6,906 nt of DNA, from positions 1 to 6,906 of the forward strand of contig JAFADM010000398.1 of assembly GCA_023424865.1 (NCBI GenBank). The letters are read 5' to 3'. This DNA is from Bacillota bacterium. Lineage in GTDB: Bacteria; Bacillota_A; Clostridia; DSM-8532. A program made the translations under genes and the position numbers. Positions 1 through 4,934 of this stretch are shown here, piece after piece. The notes below the pieces were generated by a model. The model was not told where the DNA came from, searched no databases, and saw only the letters and a list, made by a program, of their open reading frames with translations. Every line of letters begins with the position of its first letter. Position 1 is the stretch's first letter.

Positions 1-85
1 TCTCACCCTTTTTAACTTCAAGATTAATGTTTTTAAGGACGTGGAGCTTGCCGAAGTTTTTATGTACGTTCTCCATTACGATCAT
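1..85 (-). CDS. ABC transporter ATP-binding protein, amino acid uptake type (N-terminal fragment)
   Basis: Read on the minus strand, ATG at 85-83 opens 28 codons that run off the left edge. The peptide begins MIVMENVHKNFGKLHVLKN and ends in a VKKGE stretch. This is the standard opening of ABC ATPases: a first beta strand, the aromatic A-loop region (here NFGKLHVL), then the turn that leads into the Walker A motif, which lies outside the window. The HKNFGKLHVLK pattern is closest to ATPases of polar amino acid importers (GlnQ/HisP/ArtM class). In that family the protein is cytoplasmic and powers a membrane permease fed by a binding protein. GGAGG at 98-94 lies 8 bases before the start, which supports this ATG over the in-frame ATG at 76. 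Substrate cannot be judged from 28 residues, and other ABC subfamilies remain possible. Confidence 0.85.
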   Translation of the reverse strand, partial: MIVMENVHKNFGKLHVLKNINLEVKKGE

Positions 86-160
86 GGTTTTTGCCTCCAA
101 AAGCAATGAAAATAGGATTATAAGCCACTTTATTCAAAATCCCATAAATCAATATGGACC

Positions 161-189
161 ATTATACATGTGTTGATCTTTTTTGTCCA
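161..189 (-). promoter_or_regulatory. Sigma-A type promoter for the ABC ATPase gene
   Basis: On the minus strand, TGGACA (189-184) is followed after exactly 17 bases by a perfect TATAAT (166-161). The -35 matches TTGACA at five of six bases. Transcription would start near 154, leaving a leader of about 70 bases before the ATG at 85. Position, orientation and spacing all fit the ABC gene. Confidence 0.75.
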
Positions 190-355
190 GCAAATGGAGA
201 GAAAAAATGCATAACGAAATCCTTGTTAGTGCATAATTTATTCGTTTTATGGCTTATAGATGCCTGTTTTTAAAAAAAATGCAACAGTAATAAACATAAA
301 ATTGCACTTTGGCTTTGCGCTGTGCTGTCCGGCTTAAGTGCTGGTTTACTGATAA

Positions 356-372
356 CTTAACCCAAGGTTAAG
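356..372. repeat. Inverted repeat, copy 1 (CTTAACC / GGTTAAG)
   Basis: CTTAACC (356-362) and GGTTAAG (366-372) are perfect reverse complements separated by three bases. The inner half-sites CTTAAC and GTTAAG recur at 576-593. It could be an operator half of a two-site arrangement around the candidate cheY promoters. The loop is too short, and no T-run follows, for a terminator. Confidence 0.45.
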
Positions 373-481
373 AAAAGATTTACAAAGATTTGCTATATTG
401 TTAATGTGCGAATTAATTTCATGGGGTATATGGATAAATAAGTAAGGAGAAAAAGAAAAGCATCATTTATTTGTTTTATTT

Positions 482-508
482 TAAATATTTTACTGGAAAA
501 GCAGCTAT
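482..508 (+). promoter_or_regulatory. Candidate sigma-D (flagellar) promoter for the cheY cluster
   Basis: TAAA (482-485), 15 bases, then GCAGCTAT (501-508). The Bacillus sigma-D consensus is TAAA, about 15 bases, GCCGATAT. The -35 element is exact, the spacing is exact, and the -10 matches at six of eight positions. Motility and chemotaxis genes are classic sigma-D targets, which suits a CheY gene 120 bases downstream. In AT-rich DNA a partial match can arise by chance, so this is a candidate only. Confidence 0.4.
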
Positions 509-522
509 TCATTATTTATAAT
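494..522 (+). promoter_or_regulatory. Candidate sigma-A promoter for the cheY cluster
   Basis: TGGAAA (494-499), 17 bases, then perfect TATAAT (517-522). The -35 matches TTGACA at four of six. It overlaps the candidate sigma-D promoter, so the two would compete or serve different conditions. The predicted start near 529 gives a leader of about 100 bases containing the second CTTAAC/GTTAAG repeat. Confidence 0.5.
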
Positions 523-575
523 ATTGAACAAAATTATTAAAGCCTAGAAGTCTGTATTAAATTTATAGAATTTCC

Positions 576-593
576 CTTAACGGCATTGTTAAG
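576..593. repeat. Inverted repeat, copy 2 (CTTAAC / GTTAAG) in the cheY leader
   Basis: CTTAAC (576-581) and GTTAAG (588-593) flank six bases. The half-sites are identical to those at 356-372, which have a five-base spacer. This copy lies between the candidate promoters and the ribosome site of cheY, a position suited to a repressor or a small leader hairpin. Function is inferred from position only. Confidence 0.4.
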
Positions 594-630
594 ATAAGAT
601 AAAGAACAGTCTGAGAAAGGAAGTAATTGT

Positions 631-987
631 ATGAAGAGAGTGCTGGTTGTGGATGACGCGGCATTTATGCGCAAAATGCTGGGTGACATTCTAAGAAGAA
701 ACGGGTATGAAATTGTTGGAGAGGCCGGAAATGGCCTTGAAGCGGTGGAACGCTATAAGGCGCTTCGTCCCGATTTGGTCACCATGGATATCACAATGCC
801 TGATATTGACGGCATTCAGGCTGTTCGCAGCATAAAGGAATTTGATCCGGATTGTGTTATTGTAATGATTTCAGCGATGGGACAGCGTGGCATGGTCTTG
901 GATGCCGTACAGGCCGGAGCCAAAGGCTTTATTGTAAAGCCCTTTCAGGAAATAAAGGTTATGGAGGAAATCAGCAAGCTCACTTAA
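631..987 (+). CDS. cheY: CheY, single-domain chemotaxis response regulator
   Basis: A 118-residue stand-alone receiver with no output domain. Visible receiver residues are the acidic pair D8-D9, the phosphorylated aspartate D53 in MDITMPDIDG, the hydroxyl switch residue S81 in SAMGQ, and lysine K103 in the VKPF motif, with F100 at the aromatic switch position. The opening VLVVDDAAFMRKML, plus SAMGQ and GAKGFIVKPFQ, match the Gram-positive CheY pattern closely. In those bacteria phosphorylated CheY, made by the kinase CheA, binds the flagellar switch. AAAGGAAG at 616-623 lies seven bases before the ATG. It is first in a likely three-gene transcript with the FapA/DUF342 and GAF genes. No CheA, CheW or receptor is present here, so the partner kinase is encoded elsewhere and the output may be specialised rather than the main motor switch. 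Confidence 0.93.
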   Translation: MKRVLVVDDAAFMRKMLGDILRRNGYEIVGEAGNGLEAVERYKALRPDLVTMDITMPDIDGIQAVRSIKEFDPDCVIVMISAMGQRGMVLDAVQAGAKGFIVKPFQEIKVMEEISKLT

Positions 988-1040
988 GCAATAAAAGGTG
1001 CATTAAATAATAACGCAGCAAGAATGACGGAGAAGTTTGC

Positions 1041-2630
1041 ATGAGTGATGAAATAATCTTTAAAAGCGCCCATCTTGCCATCTACAGGGAGAAAAACAGC
1101 TATTATGCGGAATCCTTTATGGAAGGAATGACTTTAAAGGAGTTTTCCCAAATCATTGAGCGGTATCCGGAAATCCGAATTACCAGCTTCCCTGCTCTCC
1201 ATAGTGTTTTATCACGTCCTCCTCATCCCCTGGTTAAATTTGGTGAAAGGAAAGAAAGGATAAGGGTAGAGCTTGCAGCGGATCAAATGCAGGCTTATGT
1301 TGTTCTGGCCATGGATGAAAACGCCCTGAAACGGGAAGACCGGGATGAGCTTTATAAAGATATCCTTTCCTGTCTGGATAAGGCCGGGGTTGTATTCGGT
1401 ATCAGGGGCAAGGAGATGCTGAACGATTTTCCGAGGAAAAAAAATCTTCTGGCAGCCGAAGGCCTTTCGCCTCAAAAGGGGCAGGACGCAACAATAAAAA
1501 TGTACAAGCTAAAGGATTCGGTTCCGGTAATACGAGAGGACGGCAATGCGGATTTTTACGATCTGAACATTATCAATCCTGTTGAAGAAGGCGAATGGCT
1601 GGGAGAAAGAAGGGAGCCTACCGGAGGAGCTGCGGGTAAAACCGTTACAGGAATAACTCTTCCTGCGCTTCCGGGAAGACAGCTCCCTCTTTATTATGAT
1701 TCTTCATCGGTGGATATTAAGAGCAGCGACGGACTGACAACTCTTCACGCAAAGCATAAGGGAGCGGTCTACTACAAAAACGAAAGAATTTACGTAGCCA
1801 ACTTTCTGGAAATTAAAGAGGATATTAATTTTAAAACAGGAAATATTCAGTTCGACGGTTTTTTACGTATTAACGGCACCGTTTCGGACAATTTTTCGGT
1901 AGAAGCGCTTAAGGATATTGAAATAAACGGAGAGTACGGTATTGGCTGTGTAAAAAAGGTTGAAAGCAGGGATGGCAGTGTATATATCCGGGGCGGCATT
2001 GCAGGAAAAAGCAAGGCCGTCATTCAGTCCTCCAAAAACATCTATACCAAGTTTGTCTCCGATGCGACCATTGTTTGCCAAGGAGATGTACATATTGGTT
2101 TCTATTGCTTTAACAGCAATATTACCGCCAGAAGGGTGTTCCTGGAATCACCCAAAGGCCAGATTGTGGGCGGCCGGATTGAAGCCAATGTAAAGGTGGA
2201 CGCACCTTTTATCGGCAACGAATCTGAACGCCGGACGGTTATTTCACTCAAAGGCTTTGAACGCAAGGTGTATAAGGAAAAATACGATCAGTTGGAGCAG
2301 GAGCTTCAAAATTTACAAAGAACTACCATGTCTGCAAGGCAGAACATTTTTCTGTACGAGAACGCCTACGGTGTTGAATCGGGTCAGGAGGCAGAGCTAA
2401 TGCGGGCCAAGGAGCGTTATCACCTTCTTAAAACAGAGGAAAAGAATTTAAAGCAGGAAATTAAACAAATCGCAGATTACCTTGCCGTTAAAGGAAACGG
2501 TGAAATTTCGGTACGCAGCAGGATTTATCCCAATACGGTATTAGAGTATGGCAGCAGCATGAAGGTGATACAGCAAACCTTGCCGACAACCAGCTTTTAT
2601 ATTAAGGAAGGGCAGCTGCACGAATTTTAG
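1041..2630 (+). CDS. FapA/DUF342 family protein
   Basis: A 529-residue protein with the layout of the FapA (DUF342) family. Residues 1-140 are a variable N-terminal region. A conserved block at about 165-260 includes DFYDLNIINPVEEGEWL and the GGAAGKTVTGITLPALPGR turn-rich segment. Residues about 265-395 form the repetitive glycine-rich beta region: TGNIQFDGFLRINGTV, GGIAGKSKAVIQ and the hallmark GQIVGGRIEANVKVDAPFIG. A charged, probably coiled-coil segment (405-480) and a short tail follow. No signal peptide or membrane segment is seen, so it should be cytoplasmic. FapA has been linked in Vibrio to polar flagellar assembly control; biochemical activity in Firmicutes is not established. GGAGAAG at 1029-1035 supports the start. 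It lies 53 bases after cheY and 76 before the GAF gene, which suggests a shared signalling or flagellar role. Confidence 0.88.
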   Translation: MSDEIIFKSAHLAIYREKNSYYAESFMEGMTLKEFSQIIERYPEIRITSFPALHSVLSRPPHPLVKFGERKERIRVELAADQMQAYVVLAMDENALKREDRDELYKDILSCLDKAGVVFGIRGKEMLNDFPRKKNLLAAEGLSPQKGQDATIKMYKLKDSVPVIREDGNADFYDLNIINPVEEGEWLGERREPTGGAAGKTVTGITLPALPGRQLPLYYDSSSVDIKSSDGLTTLHAKHKGAVYYKNERIYVANFLEIKEDINFKTGNIQFDGFLRINGTVSDNFSVEALKDIEINGEYGIGCVKKVESRDGSVYIRGGIAGKSKAVIQSSKNIYTKFVSDATIVCQGDVHIGFYCFNSNITARRVFLESPKGQIVGGRIEANVKVDAPFIGNESERRTVISLKGFERKVYKEKYDQLEQELQNLQRTTMSARQNIFLYENAYGVESGQEAELMRAKERYHLLKTEEKNLKQEIKQIADYLAVKGNGEISVRSRIYPNTVLEYGSSMKVIQQTLPTTSFYIKEGQLHEF

Positions 2631-2631
2631 C

Positions 2632-2670
2632 AGCCTCAGGCTCCTGTTGGAATCGGTGCCTTACTAAGGC
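2632..2670. repeat. Two short odd-centred palindromes between the FapA/DUF342 and GAF genes
   Basis: AGCCTCAGGCT (2632-2642) and GCCTTACTAAGGC (2658-2670) are each perfect palindromes around one central base. They sit in the 76-base gap before the GAF gene. No T-run follows either, so they do not look like terminators. They may be protein-binding sites or chance. Confidence 0.3.
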
Positions 2671-2706
2671 TAAGTGTGGGAGTGTTCTTAAGGAAAGGAT
2701 GACGAT

Positions 2707-4641
2707 ATGTTGCAGGATTCACTATTATCCGGCATAGAAGAGCAAAAGAGCATCAGACCTTTGTCGGAAAAGCTTTTCAGATATTCGGGACTCATTGAGG
2801 CTATTGACTATTTCACTCAGCAGCTTCATTTCGATCAAATACTGGACGGTGCCTTTGACTTTATAAATGAGCTTATCTCAGCGGATCAGTCGGCTCTTTT
2901 TTGCTTTGACGGAAACCAGTATGTAAGAAAAAAAGAGCTGGGCGGTTTTAATTTTCCCGTTTCGTTAAAGAACCATGCTCCCTTGGAGGAATATGCCAAG
3001 CTCCACGGCAGCGTGCTTCGGGATCCGGAAGCCGTGAGCCGCTATTTTGGACAGGAAATCATAAAGCGGGCAGAAATCAAGCTTGTGGTTCCTCTTATTG
3101 TGGATTTTGGACTCTACGGTTTTATTCTAATCTCTCACAAGGCAGATATGAGCTTTGATGAAAACGATGCCTTTATATGTGAAGTGCTCATGAAGCTTTT
3201 CAATTCGGCCCTTTCCAATTGCAAGCGTTATGAATCGCTCCGCAAAGCCACCTTAAGCCTGGATGAAAAGATCTTCAATCTTTTTGTAATCAACCAGTCC
3301 TCCAAGGCGCTTCTGAGCGAATTGGACCTGGAAAACCTGTACAGCCTGTCCATTGATGTATTTTCCGAGCTCACTCAAAGCGCTATTACCGGATTTGTGC
3401 TTTATGATGATAAAAGCGAGGCCTATATGCTTAAGGCTTACCGGGATGTGTCCCAGGCAAAGCCCAGGCCCTTTCTCCGTCTTAATAGCCCGGCAGGGGT
3501 TCTGCTGGATTCTTCCAAACTTCTTGTGGATGTTTCCCTTCCCGGTGACAGGGAGTATTTTAACGGCCTTTTCGAACAGGGACTTGTTGCTTTAAAGGAG
3601 CTGAAGCCCACTTACATTGTCATGCTTGTCAAAAACGAGAATCTCCTGGGCTTTGTCTCCCTAAGCGATGCCGTTACGGGCAAGCCGTACACGGAAACCA
3701 GCTTTGAGCTTATTGAAAGCCTTGCCTCGTCTACCTATATCTCCGTATCCAACGCACAGCTGTTCAGTCAGGTGGCGGAGCAGAAAAGAAATATACAAAA
3801 CAAGCTGGATAAGCTGGTCTCATTGAACCGCCTGATTAAGAATATAAACAGCTCCCTTCGTACGGAAGCGCTGCTGGGGCTAACGCTTAATACTCTGAAA
3901 GTGGCATTTGACGTTAAAAAGGCTGTGCTTGCCCTCTATGACAAGGAGAGCCGCACCTTTATCCCGGCGGGAGCCATTGGCGTTGACGAGCCTATTGGGC
4001 AATTCGCCGCGCATCCCATGTGGGATATGCTGTTTGAAGGTAAAACCCTTGTAATTAATCAGGAATGGGAAGCGTCAAGGTATCTGCCGGATGAGCTGAC
4101 TGAACGGCTGGGGCGTATAGGAGGCGCCGCCCTTGTACCCTTAAGTCTGGAACGCTCCGAAACGGAGCTTTTAGGTGTGATTATGGTTTTCCTGTATGGC
4201 AAATCCATTGTGGGAAGTGAGGAAAACGTCCTTATTCTTGAAAGCATAGCAGGGCATGTGGCGCCGTCACTGTATAACCTGGCAACCTTGGAGGAGCAAA
4301 AGCGCTTTCTTTTGCCCAATCCCATCGAGCTTTTTAAAAAAGAGCTTAAAAAGGAAGTTCGACGGGCTGAAGAATGGTCTATGGAGCTGGAGGTACTGGA
4401 GATTATGGACAGTCGGGACTTTGTCTTTAAGGGGGAATGGATAGCCGAAAGGCTCAAGGAAGAATATGAACAGGTATTCCCTTTTTCGTATAATAATGTA
4501 TTTGTTATACACAATCAAATTACTCAGGATGCTGAAAACAGGATCCGCAGATGGACGGGGATAGAGAGCCTTCGTGTTAAGCAGCTTGTGTATGGCAGGG
4601 ATTTCAAAAGCTTTGCCGAATTTTTTACCCTCTTTGTATAA
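2707..4641 (+). CDS. Triple GAF-domain sensor protein with a degenerate GGDEF-like C-terminus
   Basis: A 644-residue protein without signal peptide or membrane segments, so cytoplasmic. Three GAF-like units follow one another: about 30-175 (from GLIEAIDYFTQQLHFDQIL to LMKLFNSALSNC), 190-355 (QSSKALLSELDLENLYSL to SSTYISVSNAQLFSQ) and 370-525 (NRLIKNINSSLRTEALLGL to LESIAGHVAPSLYNL). Each shows the usual entry helix, central strands and an exit helix joining the next unit. GAF domains bind small ligands such as cyclic nucleotides, haem or metabolites; no ligand can be named here. Residues 535-644 resemble a GGDEF domain in outline: NPIELFKKELKKEVRRAEEW, then LEVLEIMDS, then AERLKEEYEQV. At the catalytic GGDEF position there is YNNVF (595-599), so diguanylate cyclase activity is not expected. 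AAAGGAT at 2694-2700 precedes the ATG. It is last of the likely cheY transcript; a palindrome lies 40 bases after the stop. The C-terminal assignment is inference. Confidence 0.82.
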   Translation: MLQDSLLSGIEEQKSIRPLSEKLFRYSGLIEAIDYFTQQLHFDQILDGAFDFINELISADQSALFCFDGNQYVRKKELGGFNFPVSLKNHAPLEEYAKLHGSVLRDPEAVSRYFGQEIIKRAEIKLVVPLIVDFGLYGFILISHKADMSFDENDAFICEVLMKLFNSALSNCKRYESLRKATLSLDEKIFNLFVINQSSKALLSELDLENLYSLSIDVFSELTQSAITGFVLYDDKSEAYMLKAYRDVSQAKPRPFLRLNSPAGVLLDSSKLLVDVSLPGDREYFNGLFEQGLVALKELKPTYIVMLVKNENLLGFVSLSDAVTGKPYTETSFELIESLASSTYISVSNAQLFSQVAEQKRNIQNKLDKLVSLNRLIKNINSSLRTEALLGLTLNTLKVAFDVKKAVLALYDKESRTFIPAGAIGVDEPIGQFAAHPMWDMLFEGKTLVINQEWEASRYLPDELTERLGRIGGAALVPLSLERSETELLGVIMVFLYGKSIVGSEENVLILESIAGHVAPSLYNLATLEEQKRFLLPNPIELFKKELKKEVRRAEEWSMELEVLEIMDSRDFVFKGEWIAERLKEEYEQVFPFSYNNVFVIHNQITQDAENRIRRWTGIESLRVKQLVYGRDFKSFAEFFTLFV

Positions 4642-4680
4642 GGTTTGGTATATCCGATGGAAAAAGTAAATCAAAAACCT

Positions 4681-4703
4681 GGGGGATTCGAATCCCCCCT
4701 TTA
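4681..4703 (+). terminator. Possible terminator: 18-base perfect palindrome after the GAF gene
   Basis: GGGGGATTCGAATCCCCC (4681-4698) is a perfect palindrome 40 bases past the GAF stop. Folded, it gives a seven-base-pair stem with a TCGA loop. On the plus strand it is followed by CTTTAT, a weak U-tract. On the minus strand it is followed by AGG then TTTTT, so it could also stop transcripts of the IS stub. The U-tracts are imperfect. It could instead be a scar or binding site at the point where the IS homology ends. Confidence 0.5.
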
Positions 4704-4830
4704 TCCAGCGTCGAACCGAACTTGAATTTACTCCAAGCCGACGGGCTGCCTCTGATTGACTGATTTTTCCTTCGAAACACGCTTTTGCTGCCTCTATGCG
4801 TTCCTCAGCAGTAACCTTTTCTCTGGACAT
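4702..4830 (-). pseudogene. IS3-family transposase OrfA, truncated N-terminus
   Basis: From ATG at 4830 the frame encodes MSREKVTAEERIEAAKACF, then EGKISQSEAARRLGVNSSSV and RRWI. This is the helix-turn-helix DNA-binding start of IS3-type OrfA proteins: a charged first helix, then SQSEAARRLGVNSSSVRRW as the turn and recognition helix. Full OrfA proteins are roughly 90-170 residues and continue with a leucine-rich coiled coil; here the match ends at about residue 43. Beyond it the open frame runs through the palindrome and on antisense to the GAF gene until 4267. That extension has no transposase character and is taken as chance. GGGAGC about eight bases before the ATG is the ribosome site, and it lies in the downstream arm of an inverted repeat. 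The stub may still make a short DNA-binding peptide, but loss of function as a transposase is certain. Confidence 0.75.
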
Positions 4831-4834
4831 AGAA

Positions 4835-4890
4835 ATGCTCCCTTCATGATTAACAGTGTTTTTTATTTCGCTGTCTCATAAAGGGAGCAT
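4835..4890 (-). promoter_or_regulatory. Ribosome-site-hiding hairpin in the IS leader
   Basis: On the minus-strand RNA, the arm AUGCUCCCUUUAUGA (4890-4876) can pair with UCAUGAAGGGAGCAU (4849-4835) over all 15 positions, with one G-U pair and a 26-base loop. The downstream arm contains the Shine-Dalgarno AGGGAG of orfA. A transcript entering from outside would carry both arms and hide the ribosome site. One starting inside the element would lack the first arm. IS10 and IS50 are known to block outside-driven transposase synthesis this way; its use here is inferred from the sequence. Confidence 0.6.
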
Positions 4891-4904
4891 AACACTTGCG
4901 TCAA
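4875..4904 (-). promoter_or_regulatory. Possible IS promoter
   Basis: On the minus strand, TTGACG (4904-4899), 18 bases, then TATGAG (4880-4875). The -35 matches five of six, the -10 four of six. Initiation near 4868 would fall inside the loop of the leader hairpin, giving an RNA with a free ribosome site. The -35 lies at or just outside the estimated IS end, so it may be partly host sequence. Confidence 0.35.
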
Positions 4905-4934
4905 TCGGAGCTCTTTTTGCTATGAAAGAGAGGG

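Larger units (their letters stand above)
86..630. other. AT-rich divergent intergenic region
   Basis: This 545-base stretch separates the leftward ABC gene from the rightward cheY gene. It holds the ABC promoter, candidate promoters for cheY, and two CTTAAC/GTTAAG inverted repeats, each listed separately. No RNA gene was recognised. A short frame at 274-360 encodes a hydrophobic run (KIALWLCAVLSGLSAGLLIT) in a locally GC-richer patch but has no start codon or ribosome site. An AAGGAG at 444-449 has no start codon at a usable distance. Both are left uncalled. Confidence 0.6.
4700..4895 (-). mobile_element. 5' stub of an IS3-type insertion sequence
   Basis: Reading leftwards from about 4895, the stub contains a likely left end (GTGTTATGCTCCC), a leader with a 15-base inverted repeat, a ribosome site, and the first 43 or so codons of orfA. 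The second reading frame (the integrase-like catalytic part), the rest of orfA and the right end are all missing. The recognisable part stops within a few bases of the palindrome at 4681-4698. It lies in the gap between two convergent genes, a permissive insertion spot. The outer boundary is estimated; no target duplication can be tested because the other end is gone. Confidence 0.65.

Noticed and set aside
208..237. Nine-codon ORF with a GGAGA ribosome site (MHNEILVSA)
   Set aside because: No promoter, attenuator or downstream gene close by supports a leader peptide, and such short frames are common by chance.
119..258. Nine-base inverted repeat TATAAGCCA / TGGCTTATA 122 bases apart
   Set aside because: In a 500-base AT-rich region a nine-base match of this kind is expected by chance about as often as not.
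4267..4701. Minus-strand open frame continuing from the OrfA stub across the end of the GAF gene
   Set aside because: After about residue 43 it has no transposase character, crosses the palindrome and is antisense to a well-supported gene. The openness is taken as chance.
4681..4707. tRNA T-arm-like sequence (GGATTCGAATCC followed by TTTATCCA)
   Set aside because: The base before TTC is A, not the conserved G, the loop-closing pair is broken, and no matching acceptor strand or anticodon arm lies upstream.
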